NCBI GenBank assembly: GCA_035236585.1
Contig: CP141126.1
Location: forward strand, 13,281,001-13,345,000
Direction of reading: 5' to 3'
Length of the DNA stretch: 64,000 nucleotides
Origin: Warburgia ugandensis
Taxonomy: Eukaryota; Streptophyta; Magnoliopsida; Canellales; Canellaceae
Shown here one piece after another: positions 26,601 to 52,800 of the stretch (position 1 is the stretch's first letter; the number at the start of each line of letters is the position of its first letter). Both the position numbers and the translations under genes were made by a program. Under the pieces are notes generated by a model. The model worked only from the letters and a program-made list of their open reading frames with translations, was not told where the DNA came from and searched no databases.

Positions 26601-27629
26601 ATAAACGTGCAACATAGTACCAGCATCTGTCAAGTATCAAGAATGTAGACGCCACATCTGTCTTGCGAAAACTTCTCTAACTGCTCAATAAAGTCACCCA
26701 CTATCAGTTCAGTAATTAAATGACCACAAACAGGATCCATGACACATTTATTTAAATCACAAGCAACCAGAATATACGACTCTGTTCAGTAATGGGTCCT
26801 AAAATCTCGAGAAACAGCACAATTCAGAAAAGATTGCACATTGACACTCATCCGTCACTCCAAGTGGTAGTAGCATGAATATTATAATGTTACATGTCTT
26901 TCCATATGATTCCTTTTGGCTAGATTGGAGGAAAACACTCTGTTGAAATCTTCTGGAATGACAAGGTTGTCAGATGTACATCTTGAAAAGTTATGAGAAA
27001 ACATGGACAACATGACATCAAAAACAGAGAACGAGATGTACACAAAAAGTTGTCAGATCTACAAAAAGGTCATCACATTGTTAGGCAAACTAGATGGTTT
27101 CTGCATTTTAGAAACTTAATTTGGAATCTTCTGTAGCCGTTAACCTGTACATATATAGCTAAGAGAAGCAAGAAGTTCAGTTTCAATAACCTCTAGTAAT
27201 TAAAATGTCTGAATAGTGGAGGAGATTAAAAGACTAACCAAATATAGTACGATAGCTATCAAGACATGGTCCTGGAATCAAATTCTCACAGGCTGTAGCT
27301 TCTCCATTTGATCCACCTCTGGAGAAGACATGAAATCCTACTAAAGTAGAAGGATCAAACGAATGTCGGACGTAGACACACATGCATAAGCTGGTTACTG
27401 TAAAACATTTGAATCATAATGCCAAAAAGGATTTCATAGTGAATCCAAGTCATTTGATTCTCATTAAAAATAGGCTGATCTAGACAAAAACAACCAAAAC
27501 TATTTTGATTGTAAATGAATGACTCTTGAACGATCTAACTTGGCTAAGTAATTCAGTTGCCCGCTGAACTTTCAGTCACCAAATAAAATGGAAACAAATA
27601 CCATTACATGCTTAAAAACAACTAATACA
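23613..27629. other. eL14 downstream flank, mostly unassigned
   Basis: The first few hundred bases below 27630 should hold the eL14 3' UTR; no clear AATAAA is visible on the minus strand. An open minus-strand frame at 25889-26320 (143 aa) and a plus-strand frame at 23738-24076 (112 aa) have no motif I recognise. A short hairpin with AACAGTTTAGG arms lies at about 24990-25020. Confidence 0.4.
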
Positions 27630-42022
<14,393 letters not shown>

Positions 42023-42190
42023 GGCTTGAGAGATCGGGAGACACTCGACGCAGAGCTGCTGTGAAGGAGGGAAAGAGCAAAGAGAGAGAGATGAGGAAAG
42101 GTTAGGGCTTATGGTTTTGAGTTTTTATATGATAGGTTAAGTGCCCTCCAGGAGCCACTTCTGCTAGGGACGCCAACTATGGGGCCCATC
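42023..42190 (-). promoter_or_regulatory. RPL14: eL14 promoter and 5' UTR
   Basis: Reading on the minus strand toward the ATG there is TGGGCC (42188-42183), a site II element; a TATA-like CATATAAAAAC near 42133-42122; AAGCCCTAAC (42110-42101), close to a telo-box; and then a pyrimidine-rich leader. Site II plus telo-box is the known plant ribosomal protein promoter combination, bound by TCP and telomere-motif factors. The start of transcription near 42100 is inferred from the TATA spacing. Confidence 0.7.
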
Positions 42191-42861
42191 TTCAAGGATG
42201 GCATAAAAAGATTAACCAGTCGGAGGCGTACGATTGTCTGATGCCTATGAGATTTCATGACTTATAGAGTGGACCAACATGAAGATTATGGATCATCGGC
42301 CATCGTACGACTGCTCCAGCTTTTGGATTAGCGGTGGATCCCATTCCAATCAACTTATTTTAGTGAATTGTGCTCTAATTGTGGCCAAATCCATCGGTTC
42401 CCCAACTGAACTTCTAATTTTTCTGTGCGACTTCCCAAACACCAAACATTATGCTTGCAATTAACGTAATTTTTGCAATTACAATAGACAATAAGTGACA
42501 GAAATCCGCTTTGGTCAGTCAAAACCTGCCCATCAACCAGAAAAGTGCAAGACTCCTCTCACCCGACAGTTGCAGAAGTATGTCTCTTGGCAAAACCAGC
42601 CGTTTGCATCACAAATATGGTGGTGTTCAAGGATGGAGCTAGGATTTTGTGTTAGGAGGGCTGAATCTTTTGTCATCGTCTAAAATTACAAAATTTCAAA
42701 AGTAAAAAAATATATTAAAATTTAATAATCTAGTAAGTTAGCTGGTAAAATTTAGAAATCTTTAACAAACACTTTTGAGATTATTGCTATTTCTTAAATA
42801 AGTGAATGATATCCTTAAACTCCTTGGACCTTACTGATTAAAAAAGTTCTAAACTAATTAG
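42191..42861. other. upstream flank of eL14, unassigned
   Basis: No gene was recognised. Near 42630 the phrase GGATGGAGCTAGGATTTTGT and GGAGGGCTGAA resembles a sequence seen at plant transposon ends, but no partner end was found. Confidence 0.4.
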
Positions 42862-43022
42862 GCCAGCCCAGGTGTACGAAGCTCCTGCTATAGGGGATCC
42901 GAGAAAGGGGTAAGGGTCAATAGTACATAGCTTTACCCTGTATTTTTGTAAGAGGCTATTTCTACGCCTTGAACCCATGACCTAAAGATCACACAACGAT
43001 AACTCTACCGTTGCACCACAAA
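42862..43022 (-). mobile_element. Au-type SINE
   Basis: On the minus strand it reads GTGGTGCAACGGTAGAGTT, GGTCATGGGTTCAAGGCG, AGCCTCTTACAAAAATACAG, then GGAGCTTCGTACACC and GGGCTGGCC. The order and spacing are those of Au SINEs, with more changes than the intron copies. Confidence 0.85.
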
Positions 43023-43139
43023 ATCATCAAATCAAAGAAAAATAAAACCAAAACTATCTTTCTTGACACATAACTCAATAATATCAAAAATGTTCTATGA
43101 ATCTATAGTTACCTCAAATAACTATAAACCACGAAACAT

Positions 43140-43560
43140 TACCTACATAAAATTCGTGAGTCCTTGTACGAGTTAGCTCTCATGGGCATGAAAGAAGTCG
43201 ATGTTCTACTTTTTGCAGATGTTGACTTCTTTTAAATGATCTAAACAATTCACCTTGTTCAATGTCACTAAAATAGGTGACTATGAAAATTTGTTACATT
43301 CAAATGACCCTAGGCACTTGTTTTATATTTCTAAAAAATGTTAAATAAATTAGTGGCTCTAATTTTAACTTCTGTGACTTAGGTTATATGAATTTGCTGG
43401 TCTTAAAATTTAGTGTCCAACTTATCTAAGGCATTTGAAACAAGACTATCAATTTAGATCTTTCAGAAGAAGTTAAAATTCATCCAAAAATGGGTCATCA
43501 ACTTCTTTCCATGCCCATGAGCACCAATTCTTACCATGACTCAATTCATGAAAATGGGTA
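43140..43560. repeat. imperfect foldback element
   Basis: The left arm, about 43145-43245 (contains CTCATGGGCATGAAAGAAGT), pairs with the right arm, about 43455-43555 (contains ACTTCTTTCCATGCCCATGA). Similarity continues for about 100 bases each side around a ~210-base centre. It is probably an old MITE; its ends and target duplication were not resolved. Confidence 0.6.
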
Positions 43561-45055
43561 TGATGTATCAATTTAGGGATAAAGGAGAGAGAAACTAGAA
43601 AAAATCAAAGCAAACTAAATTAGATTGAATTTCTATATTGGAACTAATCTTATCATGCCATATTTTTTTAATCATGTGGGTCACAATCAATGAACCTTAG
43701 GAAAAATCCATCAAAAAGGCTAATTTACTAGAAGAGTCCCAAGGAAAAAGAGGGTACATCATTTAACAATTTGAAAAGAAAGAAATCATTAAAAGGACAA
43801 ATACCTAGAATCTAGATTTAGAGACCAGTTTGTCTTTTTGGACCATAATATCCTCGCTTGAGAAAATGAATGTGGATCAAGACTTTAAAGTTTTATAAAC
43901 CATAACATATAAAGCATGATTTTGAATATCCAATCTCTCAAAAAATTGTCCAACAAAATTTAATGATTTATCTATGAGGGCAAAATCCTAAAACTAGGGT
44001 ATTTGGTAAGGAAAATGCTTTCAAGATGTAGAAAAGGACGGTAGCCCTCCTTTTGATAACTAAATCCATTCATCATGTTTGTCTTGACTTAAATTGGCTA
44101 GATACTGGACCTATAAGCAGTGAATGTTTTGATTCATGAATTTTTGTTTTCTAATTCTATCTATTGAAAATTTTAATTGAAAGAAAAGGCTATCAGCTAT
44201 AAACCTCCAATGGGCAAGATTTTTGGCATACAACATAAATAGGACAGGCCAAATATGATGGAATGTTAGATCATCCAAGTCTGGCCTTTATCTAGGTTGT
44301 GTCCTTTTTCAATGTCCTATTAGAAGAACTCTTTTGATAAATACATGCTAGCATATTCAGATTTTTAAAATTTCATGAGGGCAATTGCCACTTGTAAACC
44401 CACATTATTTCTTCCCTTGGTAGTCTTCCCTTAGATTTGTTTTCCACCACCCGCTTCATTAATGATTTCCAATCTCCTCTCAAAACTTGGCCTCCTTTCA
44501 AGTGTAATGATAGGCGGTGGCGCTAGCTCTTGAGCCTAACTACAGGTGCTTAACGATTTCAAAGACACATTTTCTACTACTAAGGGCTCCTTTGTGTGTT
44601 CTTATTGTAGTTCTTGTTAGAGCTTAGAGAAACACATGGGAGTTTATAAGGAAGACAAGGTCTGTTATAGTGCAAGACGAGTGCATGTGCCAAAACAAAT
44701 TCTAATCTAGTTCGTACTTTTCTCTCTTTAGAATCCTATCTTTGATTTGATTTGATTTAATTCTTTAGTTTTTGGTATAACAACAGGTGTAGACATTCTC
44801 AAGTATCCTAAGGAGTAAAACCTGCCTTTTCTTAATTATGGCGATTATATTCTTTTATATCTAAGCCATTCATCATATTTGGAATGAGTTAGATAGGCTA
44901 GAAATCAAATTTGAATGCTTTTTGTCTATGTTTCTTTGGGTCAAAAATCAATACCATTAATTTTTACTTCATTTTTCAAAGTCTCAAAACAAGCGGCTAG
45001 CATTGTCTAAATGTAATAATTTCTTGTGGGTTATTTAATTTTTGACCTGTAAACA
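43561..45055. other. unassigned A/T-rich DNA
   Basis: No gene or intact transposon was recognised. A stretch near 44350-44420 (ATTTTTAAAATTTCATGAGG, then CCCACATT) resembles one near 45930-45990, so a local segment may be duplicated around the LINE fragment. Confidence 0.4.
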
Positions 45056-45806
45056 TAAAGCTAGAATTATGGAGAGAAGCATTAGAATTTGAAGGATTTA
45101 AAATTAGTCGAACTAAGACAGAATATATGGAATGTAATTTTAGCAAGCAGAGTAGGAGTAGAACACCAGTCAAGATTGATAACCAAGAAGTCCCCATCAA
45201 AGACCACTTTCGGTACTTATGATCAATAATTCATGAGAGTGGAGAGACTGAAAGGGAGGTTATCTAGAGAATTCAAGCAGGTTGGAACAATGGAGATGTG
45301 CATCTGGAGTTTTGTATGATCGACGGGTGCCACTCAAACTAAAAGGAAAATTCTATAAAATGGCCATAAGGCCGGCCATGCTCTATGGATCAGAATGTTG
45401 GGCAGTTAAGGAACATTATACTCGTAGGATGAGCGTCGCAGAAATGAGGATGTTGAGATTGATGAGTGGTAAGACAAGAAAAGATAGAATTTAAAATGAA
45501 AATATTCGAAGAAATTTAGGGATAGCACCAGTAGGTAATAAGATGATGGAGACTAGACTTAGATGGTTTGGACATGTTCAAAGGAGACCAACAATAGCAC
45601 TGGTTAGAAGAAGTGAGGCAATACAAGTAGAAAGTTTTAAAAGGGCAAGGGAAAGACCCAAAAGAACGTGGATAAAAGTGGTGAGGAAAGATTTAAAAAC
45701 TTTGGGACTAAATGAAGACATGGTATTTAATAGAGTGGAATGGAGGAATAAGATTCATGTGGCCGACCCCTAATTGGGATAAGGTCTTGATGATGATGAT
45801 GATGAT
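45056..45806 (+). mobile_element. RTE-type LINE, 3' fragment
   Basis: It starts within the late reverse transcriptase (AKLELW...SRTKTEYM region) and continues through AMLYGSECWAVKEHYTRRM, RLRWFGHVQRRP and RPKRTWIKV. It ends CCCCTAATTGGGATAAGG with a (GAT)n tail at about 45790-45806. The frame is fairly well kept for a truncated copy, with one stop near 45495 between two long open stretches. Confidence 0.9.
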
Positions 45807-45807
45807 G

Positions 45808-45853
45808 ACCTATATATGCAGGAGTCTCATACACTAGGCTGCCCTATTTTTTC
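45808..45853 (+). mobile_element. Au SINE 3' fragment
   Basis: TATATATGCAGGAG then CTAGGCTGCCCTATTTTTT matches the 3' end of the SINE at 49620-49660, including the unusual TATATATGCAGGAG. It directly follows the LINE tail. Confidence 0.65.
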
Positions 45854-46110
45854 ATGATAAACAGCTCAATTCTTAAAAAAAAAATGCTCTATGGATAGTG
45901 TATAATCTTTAGCTTAAGCAAATATATCATTTGAATATTTAAAATTTATGAGGATAATTGCCTCCCTTGACCCCACATTGTCTCCACCCATATGGGTGCT
46001 TAGTAGCTATGCTGAGTGTTATGTAAGTGGGTTCTCTACTTATTCTTTCTCCTTCTTGTTATAAAAGTGAGCTATCTATCCAAAAAAAAGGAAGAAAACA
46101 AAACATATAT

Positions 46111-46127
46111 TGTAATAACTTGCATTT

Positions 46128-46164
<37 letters not shown>

Positions 46165-46422
46165 CTTGCAAGGAATTGACAACAAAAAGCTAAATGCCCT
46201 AATGGCTATAGGATGAATAGGCAAAACTCTAGAATTAGAGTTCAAGTCTCCAAAGATAACTTTTTGAAGAAATTCCCTACCCAAAGCCAGGAAGTGTCAT
46301 TCTAGAGAATTAGGGGAAGATGAGGACACCTAACAAATTAGATAGGATAGGTAAGAGATGATAGGAAAGAAGAAGTGAAATGAAATTAGGACAAGAAGGG
46401 GAGAAGAAGGAGGCGTGAAAAC

Positions 46423-46476
<54 letters not shown>

Positions 46477-49164
46477 GGGAAGAAGTAGAGGAGAATCAAG
46501 CTGCGCTATCCATTTTGCTTTTCGGAAAAGAAGACTGAAGAAGAACATCTCGTCTACAAGGTAGGAGAATCATGATCATTCCTAAACTAGTTAGGTTTTT
46601 CATAAAGTTTATTTCAAAGGCATATTATTTTGCTATATTGAATGTGGCGCATAGTGTCTTGGATTGAATATGATTTATAATTAGTTTAGTTTAATTTTAT
46701 AAGTCGTATGATCTTTTAGTTTCTTGACTTACATACATTATTACAAGCAAGGGGTTATGGCGGATCGACATACCTATCACTTGGGCGCCATGTTTGGCAA
46801 CCACACTTGCATAGCTTGCATGACGCCTGGAACTTGGATGGCATGTGTAATGTCTAACGCAAGGCCACTAACCAGAAAACGCCATACGGATAATCAGCAA
46901 AGTTCACAATATTATGATCAATGATTGGATACACATGCGCACATTAGATTTTCAATATTTGACTCATCATGTGGTTTAAGTGCTGGTAGTTATTTTAGGA
47001 TAGTAGGCCATCAACTGTCTTATGAAAAGTATTAGATTGGATGTTGTTGCATGTGACTTTAATTCTCACTACATTAAGATGCCATGCATGATCTTTAATT
47101 CATACGCATGCATGAAGCTTGGGTTTTGGTGAGTGTTTTAATGCATTGGATGATACAATACTATTATATATCCATCATATAGTATTTTATATGCCATGCA
47201 TGATCTTTAATTCATATGCTTGTATGAAGCTTGGGTTTTGGTGAGTGTTTTACCGCATTGGATGATACAATACTATTATACATCCATCATATAGTATTTT
47301 ATATGCCATGCATGATCTTTAATTCATATGCATGCATGAAACTTGGGTCTTGGTGAGTGTTTTAACGTATTGGATGATACAATGCTTTTATATAGCCATT
47401 AATTAGTATTTTATATGCCATGCATGATCTTTAATTCATATACATGTATGAAACTTAACTTGGGTCTTGGTGAATGTTTTAACGGCTTGGATTGTGTACA
47501 TTGGCCTTTAATAAGTTAATAGATATTTTGAGAGTTAAATCATTGTTAATTATATGGGACACCTTGCATGGATTGACATGTGATAATTGACAATATTCAC
47601 ACCATAATCTTATCTTGATTTGAAGCGATTGGTACCTTGTATGGAGCCTTGCATGGCACATGTGAGATAACACTTAAGTGATGGGATTAACACTGAGTGC
47701 AGGAAATGTTCGCATGAAGTTTTGTTGGGACAACATACATAACATAGTGACATGGGAGGTGTAAATAAAGCTTAGCAGACTCTCACACATAAGCCAACTG
47801 GTGCGTAAAAGATGCATTGTCCACCTAGTGCATGGGCAGCTATTGTGGCACTAGCTCATGGGTAGCATGGGCATAGCACTTGGGCAATTCACAGCCCAAC
47901 ACTTGGCCATGGTGAATCATACCAGGTTAGCCATGGCGCACTGCACTAGGAATAGTGCACACACACAGTTCATAAGGCTCACTGCAAGTATAGCCACAGA
48001 GTATTGATTTGGTTAACATCACTTGGTTTTGGAAGTTTCGATTCATAAATTGCTGTTTATAAGTGTGCATAGCCCTAAATTTGTAGTAAGTGTGGTTTTA
48101 TAATGTATTGAGCAAGTGAAATGATATAATAAATGAAAATTAGACAACTCTAGAGAGTTGTGCCTAGCCTAGGGCAAGTTTTAAAGACCCCTCTGGTTGC
48201 TATTCTAGGAAGATCAGTAGGCCACTAACTTTTGAAAGTTGATACCTGCCCTAAGAGGCCCATTGTAGAGAGTATTGTATCATGGGAAGACTGCTCTCTT
48301 GTGATCCAGTGCCCCCATAAGGACTGGTGTAGCCCGTGTGGTATCCATGGCCAAATGTAGTTGGATGTGAGTCCTCTGCGTGCATAGGATACCATACAGT
48401 TATTGGACATGGATTGACATGTCGGTCATCCTTGAGGATATTGACCATTGCCCAGATGGGTTTGTGGTAGGACGCTACCACTCAGTGATATAACCAATTG
48501 GGATAAGTCATTCTTTGATAAAAGTCCTAATGGGCTTATATGTATGAGAATTAAAGGATATATGGAAAATTATTAGAAACATTAGATTTCTACAAAAGTA
48601 TAATTGTTCATGATGTTTGTATTATAATTAGGGTTGAGCATGTAATTGTTTTCACTATTTAATTTATGCTAATACTCTTGTCGCGTTTTTCAAATGGCTG
48701 GTTTAGGCTTGTTCCTATTGAGTCGTTGTACTCACCCCTACAAAACATTTCAGGTGAAGCGCAGAAGGACTAAGCAATCAACTAGACCAAAGTAAATAAG
48801 GAGAATAAGAAGAGAAGTATGGATAAGTAGTTAGATATTTTATTTGTTATCTTTCATTTTGAAATAATGAACACTTGAGGATGAATGTAATAAGATAGGC
48901 GACTTTGATATATTCACTCTAAACCTTGATTTAAAACTAAATTACTTATTGTTTGGGCTGTGATCAGGGAGATCCTGCAATGGTATATTTTATTCTGCTA
49001 TTATATGTGAAGGTTTTACTGTGACACCGAGTTGAGGGTGGAATTGAGAAAAATAAATATGTATTATATATATTTCAAATGTTTTGAAAAAAAATAATCC
49101 TGTAGGAGAGTTAAATTTTGAAATTTTATTTCAAAAATCCTTTTGAAAAACCCGGGTCACCACA
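46111..49164 (+). mobile_element. solo LTR, 3.05 kb, Ty3/gypsy type
   Basis: The edges are TGTAATAACTTGCATTTTTA and CCCGGGTCACCACA. The flanks TATAT (46106-46110) and GATAT (49165-49169) fit a 5-bp target duplication with one mismatch. It matches the solo LTR at 60794-63978 along its length, for example in a CATAAGGACTGGTGTAG-like block near 48315 and a GTTGTACTCACCCCTAC-like block near 48725. It holds (AT)n near 46133-46161, (GA)n near 46428-46471 and a 112-bp tandem repeat. A weak GATATAGAGCCAG after the end recalls a primer binding site, but the duplication favours a solo LTR. Confidence 0.8.
47079..47510. repeat. 112-bp tandem repeat in the solo LTR
   Basis: Units start ATGCCATGCATGATCTTTAA at 47079, 47191, 47303 and 47415, exactly 112 bases apart, the last incomplete. 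The related LTR at 60794-63978 does not show it, so the repeat arose within this copy or subfamily. Confidence 0.92.
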
Positions 49165-49449
49165 GATATAGAGCCAGTCAATTCAATGCACTTATATGTA
49201 GGCAAGTATTCTATACTTGGATTCATGCTGGCATGGTTATTTTGAGCAAGATCACTTGTAATCCTTGTTGTGTGTTAACATGTTCATACATACTTCTTGT
49301 TTAGGAATGGCTGGATAAGCATAAGGGGTGCGAATTGTGGTGGATGGTGCAAATGTTACTTTTTACCAATAGAATTTTGCAGAGGGGGGTTTTAATCTTT
49401 CACAAGTTTGGACATATTATTTTAGTGGTTTTATGCTGTATTTGGTGAA

Positions 49450-49589
49450 GGGAAGCCTTGGAGCAACGGTAAAATTGTCTTTATGTAACCTTGGGGTCAT
49501 AGGTTCAAGGTGTGAAAATAGCCTCTTGCAAAAATCTAAGGTAAGATTGCTTACTATAGACTATTGTGGTCCACCCCTTCCTCGAACCC

Positions 49590-49626
<37 letters not shown>

Positions 49627-49660
49627 GCAGGAGCTTCGTGCATCTAGGCTGCCCTTTTAT
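49450..49660 (+). mobile_element. Au-type SINE in a PRORP intron
   Basis: GGAAGCCTTGGAGCAACGG, GGTCATAGGTTCAAGG, AGCCTCTTGCA and GGAGCTTCGTGCATC words identify it. A (CA)n/(TA)n microsatellite (about 49592-49626) has expanded inside its 3' part. The direct repeat ATTTGGTGAA (49440-49449 and 49729-49738) brackets the SINE plus about 68 further bases, possibly a target duplication with extra 3' sequence. Confidence 0.88.
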
Positions 49661-49898
49661 ATTCTACTTGCTCAAGAGGGATCTTTTACATGTCTTCTTA
49701 TGCGGATATTACTAACTTTATGCATGAGATTTGGTGAAATTGGTGTGGAGCAGCTTAATATTGCTGTCCAAGGACTAGATAGAAACCATAATAAATGGCC
49801 TCTTATGATACTGCATAACAAGTGTCCTCGGTCATTGATGGAAGACCCCTCCAACTGACACTTATTTGAGGAATGGAGAGCTTAAGCTGCATTGTATA

Positions 49899-52800
49899 TG
49901 AAAGTTTAGAAGAAAAAGAATGTATTCTTCTATCTATCATTGGAGAAAAAATTAGGCTAATATATATATAGGGAAGCATGGCAACAGACCTGCCATTGAA
50001 TCCAACGGATTATGCTAAAGGAAATCCCTTAACATAAGGGTCAAACTAGGAATAAAAGAAAAGGAGATTTTCATATTGAAATATGATCCTAATCTCCATT
50101 ATTTATGGAAACAAAATAAGATAAGATCAAAACTAATCCCTAGAAACTAGGAACTAATTTTAAGAGTAAGTTTCCTAACATATTCGACACTCTCCCTCAA
50201 GTTGGAGCGTAGATGTCTATCATGCCCAACTTGCTTATGAGGAACTCATAGTTAGGTTTGAAAAGTCCCTTTGTAAGAATATCAGCTATTTGTTGTGAAG
50301 TTGGAACAAATGGCAAGCAAGTATCTCCTACTTCAATTTTCTCCTTTATAAAATGCCTGTCAACCTCAACATGCTTTGTTTTGTAGTGTTGAACCAGATT
50401 GTGTGCAATGCTAATAGTCGCCTTGTTGTCACAATACAACTTCATTAGCATGGTCACAATTTGCTTTAGCTCTTCCAAAACTCGTTTTAGCTATATCATC
50501 TTGTAGACTCCATGAGCCATTGATATGTATTCTGCTTCTGCACTACTCCTGGCAACAACACGTTGTTTCTTACTTCTCCACGTCACTAAGTTTTCCCACA
50601 CAAAGGTACAATAACCCAATGTTGATTTCTTATCAGTGACTACACCTGCCCAATTTGCATATGTGTACACCTCAATACTCCGTTGTTTATTTTTCTTGAA
50701 AAAAAAACCTTTTCCTTAAGAACCCTTCAAGTACCTTAGAATTCAATACACAACTTCAACGTGTTCTTCATGAGGGGAATGCATGAACTGACTCACAAGG
50801 CTTACTGCAAAAGCAATATCATGATGTGTGTGGGACAAGTAAATAAGCTTACCAACCAACCTCAGGTATCGAAATTGTCCACGGGATCACCTTTACTATC
50901 TCTAAGTCTTTGGTTGGGATCGATTGGAGTTTCTATAGGACGTCAGCCACTCATTCTCATTTCCTAGAGAAGATCAAGGATGTATTTCCTTTGTGAGAAA
51001 ACAATCCCTTTCTTGGATCGAGCAACCTCCATTCCAAGAAAATATCTCAGTGGTTCCATGTCCTTAATTTCAAACTTAGATGCAAGACACCTTTTTAACC
51101 ATTCCACTTACGCTGTATCATCCCCAATTAGGATAATATCGTCCACATACACAATGAGAATAGTTATTCTCCCATCAATTGAGTGTCTTGTGAACATGGT
51201 ATGATTAGTTTGCCCCTGAACATATTTCTGACCCTTTATAAACTAAGTAAATATCTCAAACCAAGCTCTTGGTGATTGTTTCAATCCATATGAAGATTTC
51301 TTTAGTTTGTATACTTTTGAGTCAAACTTCCTATCAAAACCCAATGGTGGGTCCATGTAGACTTCCTCCTCTAAGTCCCCATTAAAGAACGCATTCTTCA
51401 CATCTAGCTGCTGTAGGGGCCAGTCAAGATTAGCTGCAATTGACTAAAGTACTCTAACAGTGTTCAGTTTAGCAACAGGCACAAAGGTTTCAAGGTAATC
51501 AATGCCGTATGTTTGAGTGAAGCCTTTGGCCACCAAACGAGCCTTATATCACTCAAGCGATCCATCTGACTTGTGTTTGGTTGTAAACACTCAATTGCAT
51601 CCAACCGTTCTCTTCTCTCTTGACAAATCCACAACCTCCCAAGTTTTATTTTTCTCAAGGGCCTTCATCTCTTCAAGAATAGCCTCCTTCCACTCAGGAA
51701 TTTGTAAAGCATCATGTACAGTCTTTGGTATTTCCACAGAAGACAATTGTGAAGTAAAGGCAAAGAAAGTAGGGGACAAATTTTTATAAGAGACAAAATT
51801 AGACATGGGATGTTTAGTACAAGCTCTAACACTCTTTCAATTAGCAATAGGAATACTAAGATCAAAAGAGTTGGACTCAGAATGAATAGACTTGGAATTA
51901 GGTGAATTTGTTTGAATAGGTTTAAAGGAAGAATTACTTGATGACTTGGTAGAGTTTAGATAAGCCTTTAGTTCAGACTCTTGACTTTGCTGAGGAGCAT
52001 TGGTCTCATTGCCTTGAATTTTGTTCCTCCTTGAGTAGACCAAAAGTTCTTTGGTACCTATTTTTTCATTGCTAGTTTTGTCAAGGTTATGATATGGCTC
52101 TATTTGATTCGAACCTAGGTTTTCATCAATTAAAACACGAGATTCTAGAGGTTTAAAAACATTGGGTCCATCAAGAATCTATGTGGCATTGTTTTCTCTT
52201 TGAAAAACATCTAAGTAATCCGAATCTTCCATAGGTGTCTCCCCCTAAAGATGAGTTTCAAAAAATGGTGAAGATTAAAAAAAAGGTGACATCCATGCTG
52301 ACAAATATTTTTTTGGAAGTAGGATCAAAACACTTATACCCCTTCTAAGTTGGAGCATAGCCTACAAAAACACACTTTCTTGCCCTAGGATCTAGTTTGC
52401 CACGGTTGTGAGCATGAACATATACAAAGGCAATGCATCCAAATACTTTTAATGGTAAGTTCGAGGACAACTTGGATATGGGAAAGTTTTTTTGAAAGAC
52501 GCTTAGGGGAGTTTGAAATTTTAAAATCTTTGTAGGCATTCAATTTATAAGATATGTTGCTGTAAGTATAGCTTCACTTCAAAGATACTTATGAACTTTA
52601 TGTGTGAGAAATAGTGCCCTAGCAACTTCTAAAAGATGCTTGTTTTTTAGCTCAGCTACCCCATTTTGTTGGGGTGTATCAGTGCAAGAACTTTGATGTA
52701 GTACACCTTTTTCCAAAAAAAAAAAACCTAAGATCTTATTAAAATATTCCTTGCCATTGTCACTTCGAAAAATCCTTATTTTCTCTTAAAATTGTGTTTC

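Noticed and set aside
42627..42665. Terminus of a DNA transposon (GGATGGAGCTAGGATTTTGT)
   Set aside because: No matching opposite end or target duplication was found.
49165..49178. Primer binding site after the LTR at 49164 (GATATAGAGCCAG)
   Set aside because: It is only partly similar to TGGTATCAGAGCC, and GATAT fits better as the target duplication partner of TATAT.
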